Source: Pseudomonas alloputida
GTDB lineage: Bacteria; Pseudomonadota; Gammaproteobacteria; Pseudomonadales; Pseudomonadaceae
Length of the DNA stretch: 64,000 nucleotides
NCBI RefSeq assembly: GCF_021283545.2
Contig: NZ_CP128540.1
Coordinates: 5,367,501-5,431,500, forward strand
Direction of reading: 5' to 3'
Positions 52,377 to 61,828 of this stretch are shown one piece after another. The notes beneath the pieces are model-generated. The model saw nothing but the letters and a program-made list of their open reading frames with translations, searched no databases and was not told where the DNA came from. Each line of letters opens with the position of its first letter. Within the stretch, counting starts at the first letter, position 1. The translations under genes were made by a program, and so were the position numbers.

Positions 52377-53678
52377 TTATCTCCGGTTCGGGTTGAAGGT
52401 GCTCGGCAAAGTCGCCCAGCAACTATCGTAGTCGGCCTGCAATTGCGGGCATTCAAGGGCTTGCAGGCTCGGGCGCAACACTTGGCTGGTCTCGAACATG
52501 AAGGCCATGGTGTTGTCGATCTTGTGTGGCGCCAGGTCAGCGGCAATGGCCTTTTCACAGGTTTCGGCGTCGGGGCCATGGGCACTCATCACCCCGTGCA
52601 ACGAGGCACCACCCGGCAGGAAGCCCTCGGCCTTGGCGTCGTAGGCGCCATTGATCAGGCCCATGAACTCGTTCATCAGGTTGCGGTGGAACCATGGCGG
52701 ACGGAAGGTGTTCTCGGCCACCATCCAGCGTGGCGGGAAAATCACGAAGTCCATGTTGGCCATGCCATGCACGCTGGTTGGCGAGGTGAGCACGGTGAAG
52801 ATCGAGGGGTCCGGGTGGTCGAAGCTGACCGTGCCGATGGTGTTGAAGCGGCGCAGGTCATACTTGTACGGCACGTTGCTGCCATGCCAGGCCACAACGT
52901 CCAGTGGCGAGTGCTGCAGCTCGCAGGCCCAGTGCTCACCCAGGAACTTCTGTACCAGTTGCACCGGGCCTTCGGCTTCTTCGTAGTGGGCCACAGGCGT
53001 GAGGAAGTCGCGGGGGTTGGCCAGGCCGTTGCTGCCGATCGGGCCCAGGTCCGGCAGACGCAGCGGCGCACCGTGGTTTTCCGCGATGTAGCCACGGGCC
53101 TGGCCGTCGAGCAGTTCGACGCGGAACTTCATGCCACGTGGGATCACCGCAATTTCCAACGGTTCGACCTCCATCACGCCCAGCTCGGTGGCGATACGCA
53201 GGCGGCCCTGTTCCGGCACCAGTAGCAGCTCACCGTCTGCGTTGAAGAACACCCGTTCCATGGACCGGTTGGCGCGGTAGATGTAGATGCTCACGCCAGC
53301 CGGTTTTTCCGCTCCGGCGTTGGCAGCCATGGGCAGCCAACCTTCGATGAAATCGGTCGGTTCAGCAGGAATCGGCTGCGGGCTCCAGCGCAGGCGGTTG
53401 GGGTTGATGCCACCCAGTGGCCCGCCGAGCGGCTGGCGCGCCAGGCGCTCGAAGCGTGGGTGCAAGGCAGAAGGGCGAATGCGGTACAGCCAGGTACGGC
53501 GCAGCTCGCTGCGGGCCATGGTGAACGCCGTGCCCGACAGCAGCTCGGCATACAGGCCATACGGGGCCTTCTGCGGGGAGTTCTGCCCAACAGGCAGCGC
53601 CCCGGGCAATGCTTCGCTGGCGAATTCGTTGCCGAAGCCACTCAGGTAGTGAAGGTCGGGCGACGTGTCGCGGTTCAT
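52377..53678 (-). CDS. hmgA: Homogentisate 1,2-dioxygenase
   Basis: This Fe(II) ring-cleaving enzyme converts homogentisate to maleylacetoacetate. It has 433 residues with the family signature [19 protein letters not shown] near the N-terminus, the central [25 protein letters not shown], and metal-ligand regions with conserved histidines in [19 protein letters not shown] and [11 protein letters not shown] strong GGAGG precedes the ATG. It is the first gene of the operon, divergent from hmgR. Confidence 0.96.
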
Positions 53679-53703
53679 CGATGCCTCCGGATTTTGTTTT
53701 TAT

Positions 53704-53729
53704 CGTAATCAGATTACGAATAACGTAAT
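53704..53729. promoter_or_regulatory. Palindromic operator between hmgA and hmgR
   Basis: CGTAATC-A-GATTACG (53704-53718) is a perfect palindrome and a further CGTAAT half site lies at 53724-53729, all in the 112-base divergent gap. A palindromic HmgR operator is known in P. putida; this site fits it in position and symmetry. Confidence 0.75.
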
Positions 53730-53790
53730 TTGCTCCGCTCAAGGCGTCAAGCTATAAAGGCGACACGATAAATCCGGAACCTCCCCTCCC

Positions 53791-54624
53791 ATGGCCAAAG
53801 CCAGCTCCCCCACCGACACCGGCAAGCAGAAGGTCCGCTCGGCGGAAGTCGGCACCGACATCCTCAAGGCCCTCGCAGAACTCTCACCCTCGACGTCACT
53901 ATCACGCCTGGCCGAGCACGTGCAGATGCCTGCGAGCAAAGTGCATCGCTACCTGCAGGCGCTGATTGCCAGTGGTTTTGCCGAACAGGATGCGGCCACC
54001 AACCATTACGGGCTGGGGCGCGAGGCATTGCGGGTGGGGCTGGCGGCGCTGGGCAGCATCGATGTGCTGAAGGTGGCGGCGATGCCGTTGTCGCAGTTGC
54101 GAGATGAGCTCAACGAAAGCTGCTTCATCGCCGTGTGGGGCAACCAGGGGGCCACGGTGGTAAGCATCGAACCTGCCGTGCGCGCGGTCACCGTGGTGAC
54201 CCAGATCGGTTCGGTGCTGCCGTTGCTCAGTTCGTCCACCGGGCTGGTATTCGCCGCCTACCTGCCCGAGCGAGAAACCCAGGAGCTGCGCGACAGGGAA
54301 CTGGCCGCTTTGCAACAAACCGCCAGTGACTATCACACACTGCTGGCCGGCATCCGCGAAAAGGGCCTGCACCATGTGCATGGCCTGCTGATGCCGGGGG
54401 TGGATGCGCTGTCGGCGCCGGTATTCAACGCCATGGGGCAGATCGCCGCGGTGATGACCGTGGTCGGGCCGACGTCGATCTTCCATGCCGATGAACATGG
54501 GCCGGCGGCGCAGAGCCTGCTCACGGCCGCACGAACCGTGAGCTGGCGCATGGGTTACGCGGGCAACCCACACTGCGCTTCGACGTCTAGCGTTTCCTCC
54601 TCGACGAGCCAGAGCAGTTCCTGA
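53791..54624 (+). CDS. hmgR: IclR-family repressor of the homogentisate operon
   Basis: It has 277 residues: a winged helix-turn-helix (about 19-75; ILKALAELSPSTSLSRLAEHVQMPASKVHRYLQAL) then the GAF-like effector domain that binds homogentisate in known HmgR. The last ~19 residues (NPHCASTSSVSSSTSQSSS) are an odd Ser-rich tail encoded where the gene overlaps the 3' end of the opposing large gene by 70 bases, so the natural C-terminus may have been altered. The ribosome site is weak. Confidence 0.88.
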   Translation: MAKASSPTDTGKQKVRSAEVGTDILKALAELSPSTSLSRLAEHVQMPASKVHRYLQALIASGFAEQDAATNHYGLGREALRVGLAALGSIDVLKVAAMPLSQLRDELNESCFIAVWGNQGATVVSIEPAVRAVTVVTQIGSVLPLLSSSTGLVFAAYLPERETQELRDRELAALQQTASDYHTLLAGIREKGLHHVHGLLMPGVDALSAPVFNAMGQIAAVMTVVGPTSIFHADEHGPAAQSLLTAARTVSWRMGYAGNPHCASTSSVSSSTSQSSS

Positions 54625-57600
54625 GAGAAGCCGTCATAAAGGGCGGGCGCCACCTCACTCACCAGATCCCCGTAGTCATCGCATAGCCGCCCGATCACAC
54701 GCGAGAATGCCGTGGGCTGCGACACCTCTGCCCGGGAAAGCACGGTGATGTATTTCTGTGCGGCACCGAACAGCCGCACCAAGACCCCCGTGGAAGCCAC
54801 CGTTCCTGCAACCCCCGCCGCGAACGACAGCAAGGCGGCGGAACGGTCGCCATCGCTCCACGCGATGGCCCCGGTGATGAAGGACCTGGCCGCACAGAAC
54901 AGCCCGACGGCCATGGCCGCCGGCGGAAACGGCACGGTGAGGATGCCGGCCAGTACGATCCCCCACTCCACCACCACGGACGAAATACGCTCGGCAGCGT
55001 CGGCGCTGTCTTCAGCGGCTTCGTTGATCATCCGCCTGATACGTTTCTCCAGGTCCTGGACAGGATCCCCGATACGCCCGGTCTCCCCTATCGGCGGCCG
55101 CACGCCCCTGCCTCGGGCGACGGCATCCAGCACCACCCCAATGCCATCGCCGGCGCGCAGTTGCTCTTCGATCAATGCGTTCAAGCGCGACTGGCTCGAT
55201 AACGGCACGCGGTCTTGGCAATAACCTGCCAAGTCGTGCTCACGCCAAGTCCTTGCCAGCTCGCTGAGGGTCCGCAGCGTGGGGCCTTGCTCGATTTCTG
55301 GCAGATAGACCAAGGGCTCAAGCTCGCGGTCACGAGCATGCTTCAGCAGGTAGGCACCTTGAACGGGGCAATCGTCCATCCACAACGGATAAAGGTTGCA
55401 CGCCGCGTCGATCAAGGTCCCCGAAAAGCTGTCGCTCACCGACTCCAGCCACTGCGCATGGCGGCCCGACAAGCTTCCCTGAAGTTTCTCGCTGAGCACG
55501 GCACGCCTGATCTTCAAAGCAAAGAGCGTGCGATAACACTGCCTGAGCCTTTCATATTCCGGCCTGGAGCGGTCGAGTAACTGCGCTTTCACTTCTTCGA
55601 TGTACTTGTTGCCCAGGTCGGCAGCACGAATGTAGCTCCCTAGCAGCGCCGGGCTCAGGTGCGAGATATCCTGGCCGATAGCCGAGGTGATGCGGGCAAA
55701 GTCGGAGAAATTGTAATACGTGGGATAACCTTTGATGACAGTCTGTGTCAGTGTGCGAATGGCATCCTCTTCCAGCGTTATCAATACCTGATCCGGGTTG
55801 ATTGGGCCGCCGCGATTGCCCGGGTATGAATTGATCTTTTCCGTCACCTGTCGATGGGCGAAGGTGCGAAAGCTCGGCACCTTCATCAGCGACTGATACC
55901 TGGCCTGCGCCAGCTTGAGCAGTTGGTCGATATCAACCAGTGCCTGCTGCTCGGTACGACTGGCCTTGATGAACCAGCTTGGCGTGGTGGCCTGTTGATC
56001 CTCGATCAGGGCAAGGATCTTGCGCTTGGCCAGAGCTTTGAGCACATCCGGCCACTGCTGCGACTTGATCGGCGCGAGCGTCACGCTGTGCATGGACCAG
56101 TCAGTGGGTAGCAGCTCGACCTTGCGCAAATGGCGCTTGAGCGAATCATGCTGGGCCCGCGAGCATTGCCCCAGCAGGTATTCACTGCCTACCGGCCACA
56201 AGGTCCAGCTACCGATTTCGAGCGCCATTTTTTCGAGTGAGTCGAAAAGATGAAAATCGCCTCCCGGCGCCCCAGGGGCATAGAGCAGGTACTGATCGTC
56301 CTGCACCAGGCACAGCAGATCCTTCAAGGGCGTTTGCGCACCATTGAGGCAAACCAGACCGGCGCTGATGACATTGGCCTGCATTTTCCCCAGGCGTGCG
56401 TGGTGCAACAGATCGAACGCCGCCGGGTGAAAACCCTGATGACGAGCGGCCTGATTGGCCAGCGCCAGCCGTGCATCAAGCACCTCACACAGTGCGGCCA
56501 TGGTCAAAGTGTCGTCATAGAGCGTACGGATCTGCTTGACGTAGTTCACGCGCAAATCCAGTTTTTCGATCACGCTCTGGATAGAGGTACTCCCCAACAA
56601 GGAACGGTGCCGCTCACCCAGGACTTCGACCTTGAGCTGGCCCCCGCTGTAGCCACCACTCAGCGCCCAATCGAGCAGGGTGTGTTTCATCGCCTGTTCA
56701 GGGTCATCGACGTGACTGACACGCAGTCGTACCTGCTCGGGGTCGATATCCAGGCCAAGGGCTTGCTGGACCTGTTTCTTGGCGAAGCTGCGCAGGTCGC
56801 GCCATTGCGCCAGACGCTCGGTGCAACGCTTCTCCTTCACCTGCAGGTCATCTTCCAGCTGTCGATAGGCTTGCAGTTCCTCGCCCTGCATGAACCGCCG
56901 CCATTCGGGCAGCAGGCTGGTGCGGTACGCTCGCACATGCCGCGTCGCACGTTTCTGCAGCGTAGCCACCAGAGGCTCAAGCCGAGCCGCACTGTCGAGC
57001 TGGGCCAGACGCCGGGCGTCATCGACCTTGACCCGCAGGCTGCGCCGGGTGGCTTCAAGCTGGATAGCCTGCAGATCACGGATGAAATACCTGTGAAGTG
57101 GCACCTGCAGCGGCACGAAATCGAGTGTCAAACTCTCCGTAGACAACGCCGCCCGCTCTTGCGAAGACAACAGCCAACGCAACGGGCTGCCTTCAGCAAA
57201 GGCAGGGGCGAGTTCACGGGCTGCGCGCGCGCGTTCAGTGTCGAACCAGCAACCGCTGGCCAGGCTGTAGATCAGAAAATCCGCAGGTGCGTCCGGGTTC
57301 TGTTCGAGGTCATGACGGCTGGCGACGACACCCGGCAAACGAAAACGCAAATCTCCGGCAACCAGGTACACCTCATGCTTGTTTGCGTCCCCGTCCTGTT
57401 CGAGGGCCTCGATACCGGCTTCCCAGGCCTTGAACGTAAGGGCCTTGAGGCGCGTTTCGGCAAACATCAGCTGGATCAAACGGGACGCCAAAGTAAGTGG
57501 TTTCAAACTTAATCTGGACTGTTGCTCCCACCACTGGCCAAGCACCGCCTGCCTTTGCGGCACAAGCGACTCGACAACCGCCAACGGTAAACGCTTCTGC

Positions 57601-57779
57601 TCGGTGAACTGTTGTCGATGCGCCTCCGGTATCAGGCTGCCCAGTTGCGCAACCGTAGCCATCAGTTGTTGCAGCTCCTGGGCGTGAGCCATCATGGCCT
57701 TCACCTGTTCTTTCACAGAGCGTGGATCTGGGCACCCCTCACCGAGATTGGGGGTGCCAAAATTGAAATCGAAAGACAT
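54555..57779 (-). CDS. Large DUF6543 / dermonecrotic-toxin-like protein
   Basis: It has 1074 residues. The N-terminal and central regions resemble the DUF6543 (dermonecrotic toxin-like) proteins found in many pseudomonads, including RTSLLPEWRRFMQGEELQAY then LRSFAKKQVQQALGLDIDPE. No signal peptide was seen. Near residues 955-1030 there are two or three hydrophobic helices (WGIVLAGILTVPFPPAAMAVGLF, LLSFAAGVAGTVASTGVLVRLF) that could insert in a membrane. No adjacent immunity gene was seen. The ATG at 57779 has GGAG at eight bases; an upstream extension to 57857 is less likely. Toxin activity is inferred from family only. Confidence 0.7.
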   Translation of the reverse strand: MSFDFNFGTPNLGEGCPDPRSVKEQVKAMMAHAQELQQLMATVAQLGSLIPEAHRQQFTEQKRLPLAVVESLVPQRQAVLGQWWEQQSRLSLKPLTLASRLIQLMFAETRLKALTFKAWEAGIEALEQDGDANKHEVYLVAGDLRFRLPGVVASRHDLEQNPDAPADFLIYSLASGCWFDTERARAARELAPAFAEGSPLRWLLSSQERAALSTESLTLDFVPLQVPLHRYFIRDLQAIQLEATRRSLRVKVDDARRLAQLDSAARLEPLVATLQKRATRHVRAYRTSLLPEWRRFMQGEELQAYRQLEDDLQVKEKRCTERLAQWRDLRSFAKKQVQQALGLDIDPEQVRLRVSHVDDPEQAMKHTLLDWALSGGYSGGQLKVEVLGERHRSLLGSTSIQSVIEKLDLRVNYVKQIRTLYDDTLTMAALCEVLDARLALANQAARHQGFHPAAFDLLHHARLGKMQANVISAGLVCLNGAQTPLKDLLCLVQDDQYLLYAPGAPGGDFHLFDSLEKMALEIGSWTLWPVGSEYLLGQCSRAQHDSLKRHLRKVELLPTDWSMHSVTLAPIKSQQWPDVLKALAKRKILALIEDQQATTPSWFIKASRTEQQALVDIDQLLKLAQARYQSLMKVPSFRTFAHRQVTEKINSYPGNRGGPINPDQVLITLEEDAIRTLTQTVIKGYPTYYNFSDFARITSAIGQDISHLSPALLGSYIRAADLGNKYIEEVKAQLLDRSRPEYERLRQCYRTLFALKIRRAVLSEKLQGSLSGRHAQWLESVSDSFSGTLIDAACNLYPLWMDDCPVQGAYLLKHARDRELEPLVYLPEIEQGPTLRTLSELARTWREHDLAGYCQDRVPLSSQSRLNALIEEQLRAGDGIGVVLDAVARGRGVRPPIGETGRIGDPVQDLEKRIRRMINEAAEDSADAAERISSVVVEWGIVLAGILTVPFPPAAMAVGLFCAARSFITGAIAWSDGDRSAALLSFAAGVAGTVASTGVLVRLFGAAQKYITVLSRAEVSQPTAFSRVIGRLCDDYGDLVSEVAPALYDGFSQELLWLVEEETLDVEAQCGLPA

Positions 57780-57938
57780 GAACTGTGCTCCAAAATTACC
57801 GAAGCAGCAGAGTGAACGGATGATAAAGGCAATAGCGCAGGGAAGCTTACCCAGCACTTGGCACTGTTGCCTGATACGTAACGGTGAATGTCGACAGAAG
57901 CTATTTTTCCTGACGGATCAAGCGCTTATTCTTGACTC

Positions 57939-58062
57939 ACTGGCCGGCTTGAAGGGCTCTCCCCCCCGCCTTTCAAGCCTGCCAGGTTCACCGACGTAGA
58001 TTTTGAAGCTCCTTGATCTGACGTCTCGATTGGCCGCTGCGGCTTGCAGCGGCCTTTTTTTT
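57939..58062 (+). ncRNA. Candidate intergenic sRNA with a C-rich hairpin loop and terminator
   Basis: Between two minus-strand genes the plus strand holds a long hairpin. CTGGC (57940-57944) and GGCTTGAAGG (57946-57955) pair with CCTTTCAAGCC (57969-57979) and GCCAG (57981-57985), exposing a 13-base loop with seven consecutive C. It ends in a strong terminator at 58032-58062. A TATTCT at 57927-57932 is a possible -10; no convincing -35 was seen. No family was recognised. Confidence 0.6.
58032..58062 (+). terminator. Rho-independent terminator with no plus-strand gene upstream
   Basis: GGCCGCTGC-GGCTT-GCAGCGGCC followed by eight T: a 9-bp perfect GC-rich stem. The T-tract is only on the plus strand, where no protein gene precedes it. 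Confidence 0.92.
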
Positions 58063-58112
58063 GGCGTCTGAACATGCACCCTGGCTGCCAGGTGGCCGAC
58101 GCCGAAGCCTCG

Positions 58113-59018
58113 TCATGACCACGCCACTTTCGGCGGGTAGAAGCTCAGCGGCTGCTCACGAAAGGCCAGGTAGTGGCGCAGCACCTGCACCGGCGCCTCA
58201 GTATGCGGGTAATGGCCAATGCCCAGTAACTGCACGGTGTCCGGCTCCGGCACCAGTTGCCGGTAGCGCTCAAGCATGTGCGCGCCGGAAAGCGGGTCGA
58301 CCACGCCATTGATCAAGCGCAGCGGCACGCCTTTACGTTGCATCGCCCCGACCCAGCGTTCGCGGTGCAACCTGCGCTCCGGCATGTAGCCCACCAGCTT
58401 GTGCAGGATGCGCGTGCCCCGGTTGGCAGCGATCAGGCTCCAGAAATCATCCAGCGCGCTTTCACTGGGATGGGTGCAGGGGCCGTACACCTGCATCACA
58501 TTACGCACCAGGTCGTCACGCCCGAACGAGCGCCCGACCAGCCAGCCAAAGCGGCTGAGCAGCAGCTTCTGGATCAGTAGCATGCGGCAGCTTTCGGGGA
58601 ACAGCCCGCTGTTGAGAAACACGCAACTGGCGATGTCGGCACGCTGCTCATGGTGTCGCGCCAGCAGTTCCTGAGCCACGCTGCCGCCGTAGTCGTGGGC
58701 CAGCAGGTGCACGGGCTGCGCGACCTGCAGATGGACAAGCAATGCCTGCTGCAGGTCTGCCTGCTCCATCAGGCTGTAAGTGTGATCGACGGGCTTGTCC
58801 GAATCACCAAAGCCGAGCATGTCGCAAGCGATCACCCGGAAACGTTGGCTCAGAGGGCCCCACAGGTAGTGCCAGTCCCAACTGGCGGTGGGGAAACCGT
58901 GTAACAGAAGCAGAGGCTCTCCTTGCCCTGCGGTCCAGTAGCGGATGCTCTGGCCCCGGAACATGAAACTCTGTGCCCGGGTACGCCAGACGCACAATGG
59001 AATCTCGGCCATAGGCAT
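58113..59018 (-). CDS. Alpha/beta hydrolase with aspartate nucleophile elbow
   Basis: It has 301 residues with HGFPTASWDW (oxyanion region) and the nucleophile elbow AHDYGGS, where the nucleophile is Asp. This places it with epoxide hydrolase, haloalkane dehalogenase and MEST-like proteins rather than serine esterases. The C-terminal GIGHYPHTEAP carries the catalytic histidine. Start candidates are GTG 59081, ATG 59018 and ATG 59012; none has a clear ribosome site. The substrate is unknown. Confidence 0.8.
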   Translation of the reverse strand: MPMAEIPLCVWRTRAQSFMFRGQSIRYWTAGQGEPLLLLHGFPTASWDWHYLWGPLSQRFRVIACDMLGFGDSDKPVDHTYSLMEQADLQQALLVHLQVAQPVHLLAHDYGGSVAQELLARHHEQRADIASCVFLNSGLFPESCRMLLIQKLLLSRFGWLVGRSFGRDDLVRNVMQVYGPCTHPSESALDDFWSLIAANRGTRILHKLVGYMPERRLHRERWVGAMQRKGVPLRLINGVVDPLSGAHMLERYRQLVPEPDTVQLLGIGHYPHTEAPVQVLRHYLAFREQPLSFYPPKVAWS

Positions 59019-59194
59019 CAGATGGGTCCCGGTGTAGTGGTATTGGCGGAATAGGGCAAGGCTGCGGTCATTGCATGTCACCTCGGCACTTACATGTGCT
59101 CTCTATGTCGAGGCAAAGTCTAGCCAGCAGCCCATTGGCTGGAACTTGCGTTGCCAGCCAGCTTGATGACTGAGCGAGTCAGTGGCACGAACGG

Positions 59195-59866
59195 TCAGAG
59201 CAGCAAGGCCAACAAAGGCGCCGCGAACAGGTTAAGCAGCCCGGTCAGGACCATCACCAGGCCGGCCACCGAGCCTTCCTCACGGCCCACTTCCTGCGCC
59301 CGGCTGACCCCGGCACCATGCGCGCCAACACCGAACAGCGCCCCCCGTGCCAACGGCGTACGCAGCGGCAACCAACGCAACAGCACACCGCCGAACATGG
59401 CACCGAGCACGCCGGTGAACATCACGAACACCGCGGTCAGTTCTGGCACCCCACCCAGGTCATGGGCCAGGGGCATGGCAAATGGCGTGGTGATCGAACG
59501 CGGCACCAGCGACAGGCTGGTTGCGCTGTCCAGCGCCAACAGGTGCGCCAGCCCCCAGGAGCTGGCGATCGAGGCACTGCTGCCGGCGACCATGCCCACC
59601 ATCAGGGCCGGCCAATGACGCGCCAGCATGGCCCGCTGCTGCCAGATCGGCACCGCGAAGGCGACAGTCACCGGGCCGAGCACGCCCATCAACCAGTGGG
59701 TGTTGCGCGCATACTCGGCATAGGCCGTATGCAGCGGCACGGCCACAGCCAGCAGCAACACCGGCACCAGGATCAACGGCGACAGCAGGTAGCGCTGGCT
59801 ACGCCGATACAACCAACGGCTGCCCAGGTAAGCCAGCAAGGTCAAGGCCAACCAGAACAGCGGCAT
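59195..59866 (-). CDS. lrgB: LrgB/CidB-family membrane protein
   Basis: It has 223 residues with about seven hydrophobic segments and the LrgB signature RSITTPFAMPLAHDLGGVPELTAVFVMFTGVLGAMFG. LrgB works with LrgA in membrane processes linked to cell lysis or small-metabolite export. The ATG at 59866 lies four bases after the lrgA stop; upstream frame extension overlaps lrgA. Confidence 0.87.
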   Translation of the reverse strand: MPLFWLALTLLAYLGSRWLYRRSQRYLLSPLILVPVLLLAVAVPLHTAYAEYARNTHWLMGVLGPVTVAFAVPIWQQRAMLARHWPALMVGMVAGSSASIASSWGLAHLLALDSATSLSLVPRSITTPFAMPLAHDLGGVPELTAVFVMFTGVLGAMFGGVLLRWLPLRTPLARGALFGVGAHGAGVSRAQEVGREEGSVAGLVMVLTGLLNLFAAPLLALLL

Positions 59867-59870
59867 GGGT

Positions 59871-60257
59871 TCAAGGCTCACGACGCAGCCTCCAGCGGCA
59901 CACCATCTCAACGGTCATGGCGGTCACTATCATCACTATCAGCGTGCTCACGGCGATCACCAGCAAGATGCGCCAGCCCTCTTCACGGATCAATGCGCCA
60001 TAGTCGAGCAGGCTCATCAGCGCCGGGATGAAGAACAGCAGCATCTCAGCCATCAGCCAGCCGGCCCCCAATTGCAGCATGGCCGGTTTGAGCACACCCG
60101 AAGCGAACAGTATCAACAGCAGTGCCAGGCCCATCACACCACCGGGGATCGGCCAGCCCAGCCAACTGGCAATCTGGCCACCAAGCAGGAACAGCGCACA
60201 GAGAACCGCCAGCTCGACAAGCAGGCGCAGGGCTTTTTTCAATAATGCAGGTTTCAT
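59871..60257 (-). CDS. lrgA: LrgA/CidA-family holin-like membrane protein
   Basis: It has 128 residues with four transmembrane helices and the family core LGWPIPGGVMGLALLLILF. Partner of the downstream LrgB. Divergent from a LysR regulator across 97 bases that include a palindrome, an arrangement like CidR/cidAB. Confidence 0.88.
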   Translation of the reverse strand: MKPALLKKALRLLVELAVLCALFLLGGQIASWLGWPIPGGVMGLALLLILFASGVLKPAMLQLGAGWLMAEMLLFFIPALMSLLDYGALIREEGWRILLVIAVSTLIVMIVTAMTVEMVCRWRLRREP

Positions 60258-60332
60258 GGCGGGGTTCCTCGACAGGCCCTCATTTTAAGATTTGGCTGCC
60301 TAGGCCAGAAGCGAATTGTTAGACTGCTCACC

Positions 60333-60347
60333 ATTCCAAAATGGAAT
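60333..60347. promoter_or_regulatory. LysR-type palindrome between lrgA and its divergent regulator
   Basis: ATTCCA-AAA-TGGAAT is a perfect inverted repeat of the T-N11-A type, ending 7 bases before the LysR start codon. It probably mediates autorepression and lrgAB control. Confidence 0.6.
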
Positions 60348-60354
60348 CCGAAGT

Positions 60355-61236
60355 ATGGAATTCAAACAACTGCGCAGCTTCATCGAAGTGGTGCACCGCG
60401 GCGGTTTTACCCAGGCGGCACAGACCCTGCACATCAGCCAGTCGGCCGTGAGCAAGCAGGTGGCCCAGCTTGAGCAAGATGTGGGCCAGCCGCTGCTGGA
60501 GCGCCAGGCGTCACACCTGCACTTGACCGCTGCCGGGCGCATCGTGCTGGAGCGTGGCGAAGCCCTGCTGCGCCAGCGCCAGGCGCTGCTCAACGAGCTG
60601 GACGATCTCAGCCAGATGGAGCGTGGCGAACTACGCCTGGGCTTGCCGATGCTTGGCAGCGACACGCTGTTCGCCGGCTTGTTCGCCGAGTACCGGCGGC
60701 GCCATCCGAACATCGCCATCCAGCTGCTCGAAGGCGGCAGCCGCAGCGTCGAACAGGCCGTCAGAAGTGGCGAACTGGAACTGGGCGGCTGTTTGACGCC
60801 CACCGACGAGGCATTCGACTACCAGCCCTTCTGCAACGAACCGCTGGATGCCTTGCTGCCGGCTGGCCATGCTCTGGCGGGCCTGGACGCCGTGGGCCTG
60901 GGGCAACTGGCCGATACACCGTTCCTGCTGTACCAGCGCAGTTTCGTGCTCAACGACCGGCTGCTGAAGGCGTGCCAGCAGCAGGGCTTCACCCCCAAGG
61001 AAGGCGGGCGCAGCGGCCAGGCGGATTTTTTGGCGGCGCTGGTGGCGGCGGGCCAGGGCGTGGTGATGCTGCCCCGGGTGGTGGCAAAAGTGCTGGAGCG
61101 CCCCGGGGTGGTGCGTGTGCCGTTGCATGCGCAGGAGGATTTGCGTTGGGATATCGCGTTTATCTGGCGGCGTGGCGCCTACCTGTCACGAGCGGCGCAG
61201 GCGTGGTTGGCCTTGTTGCGCGAGCCCCACGGCTAA
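60355..61236 (+). CDS. LysR-family regulator, CidR-like
   Basis: It has 293 residues: a helix-turn-helix in FIEVVHRGGFTQAAQTLHISQSAVSKQVAQLE and a typical effector domain. The ATG at 60355 starts MEFKQLRSF, the common LysR N-terminus; the upstream open frame from 60316 crosses the palindrome and is rejected. Divergent from lrgAB, which it likely controls. Confidence 0.88.
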   Translation: MEFKQLRSFIEVVHRGGFTQAAQTLHISQSAVSKQVAQLEQDVGQPLLERQASHLHLTAAGRIVLERGEALLRQRQALLNELDDLSQMERGELRLGLPMLGSDTLFAGLFAEYRRRHPNIAIQLLEGGSRSVEQAVRSGELELGGCLTPTDEAFDYQPFCNEPLDALLPAGHALAGLDAVGLGQLADTPFLLYQRSFVLNDRLLKACQQQGFTPKEGGRSGQADFLAALVAAGQGVVMLPRVVAKVLERPGVVRVPLHAQEDLRWDIAFIWRRGAYLSRAAQAWLALLREPHG

Positions 61237-61257
61237 CACGCCTGCACAGGTGCCGGG

Positions 61258-61713
61258 TCAGGCGTTCAGTGCGCTCGCCAACTCAGCCAGCCAAGGCTCG
61301 GCATCCGCCTCCGGGGTCACCGTCTCGCTCGCATCCAGGCGCAGCATTGGCTGCACTTCGCGTACGCCCAGTTCGGCGAACAGCTCACGCATCTGCTCGC
61401 CACCCCCGCAATAGGTATCGCCGTAGCTGGAGTCGCCCAAGGCGATCACCGCGCCAGGCAGGCCGCGCCAGGCCGCAGGCAGTGTGTCACGAAGGGTGCT
61501 GTACAGCGGCATGAGGTTGTCCGGCAACTCACCCATGCCGGTGGTAGAGGTCACGGCCAGCAAGGCGTCGGGGGCAAAGCCCTGAAGATCCTGAAGGGTG
61601 GCACGCGCAGCATGCCAGGCCTCGAACCCCGCCGCCTTGAGCAGCGATTCAGCATGACGGGCGACTTCTTCGGCGGTGCCATAGACCGAGCCGGAAATAA
61701 TGGCGACTTTCAT
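61258..61713 (-). CDS. Flavodoxin (MioC-like)
   Basis: It has 151 residues. The FMN phosphate-binding loop is SGSVYGTAEEVA near the N-terminus, with TSTTGMGELPDNL and GDSSYGDTYCGGG as the further flavin-contact loops. It carries electrons to an unidentified partner. Convergent with the LysR gene and divergent from the LOV gene. Confidence 0.9.
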   Translation of the reverse strand: MKVAIISGSVYGTAEEVARHAESLLKAAGFEAWHAARATLQDLQGFAPDALLAVTSTTGMGELPDNLMPLYSTLRDTLPAAWRGLPGAVIALGDSSYGDTYCGGGEQMRELFAELGVREVQPMLRLDASETVTPEADAEPWLAELASALNA

Positions 61714-61828
61714 CGGGTAGAGGATTCCGAAACTGAGTGAAAACGTAGGATACTAGCATTCAACGCTGGCAAAAGGCCGCCGTTACCCACGTCGCCATCT
61801 TCCGTTTTTCTTTACCAATGGCCCGGAC

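Noticed and set aside
50319..53225. A 968-codon open frame on the plus strand
   Set aside because: It runs antisense through maiA, fahA and hmgA, all clearly coding on the other strand; it reflects high G+C codon bias and its translation is low-complexity.
57858..57911. Sigma-54-like TGGCAC...TTGC before the candidate sRNA (around 57859-57869)
   Set aside because: The GG to GC spacing is about seven bases instead of ten, so it is not a valid sigma-54 promoter.
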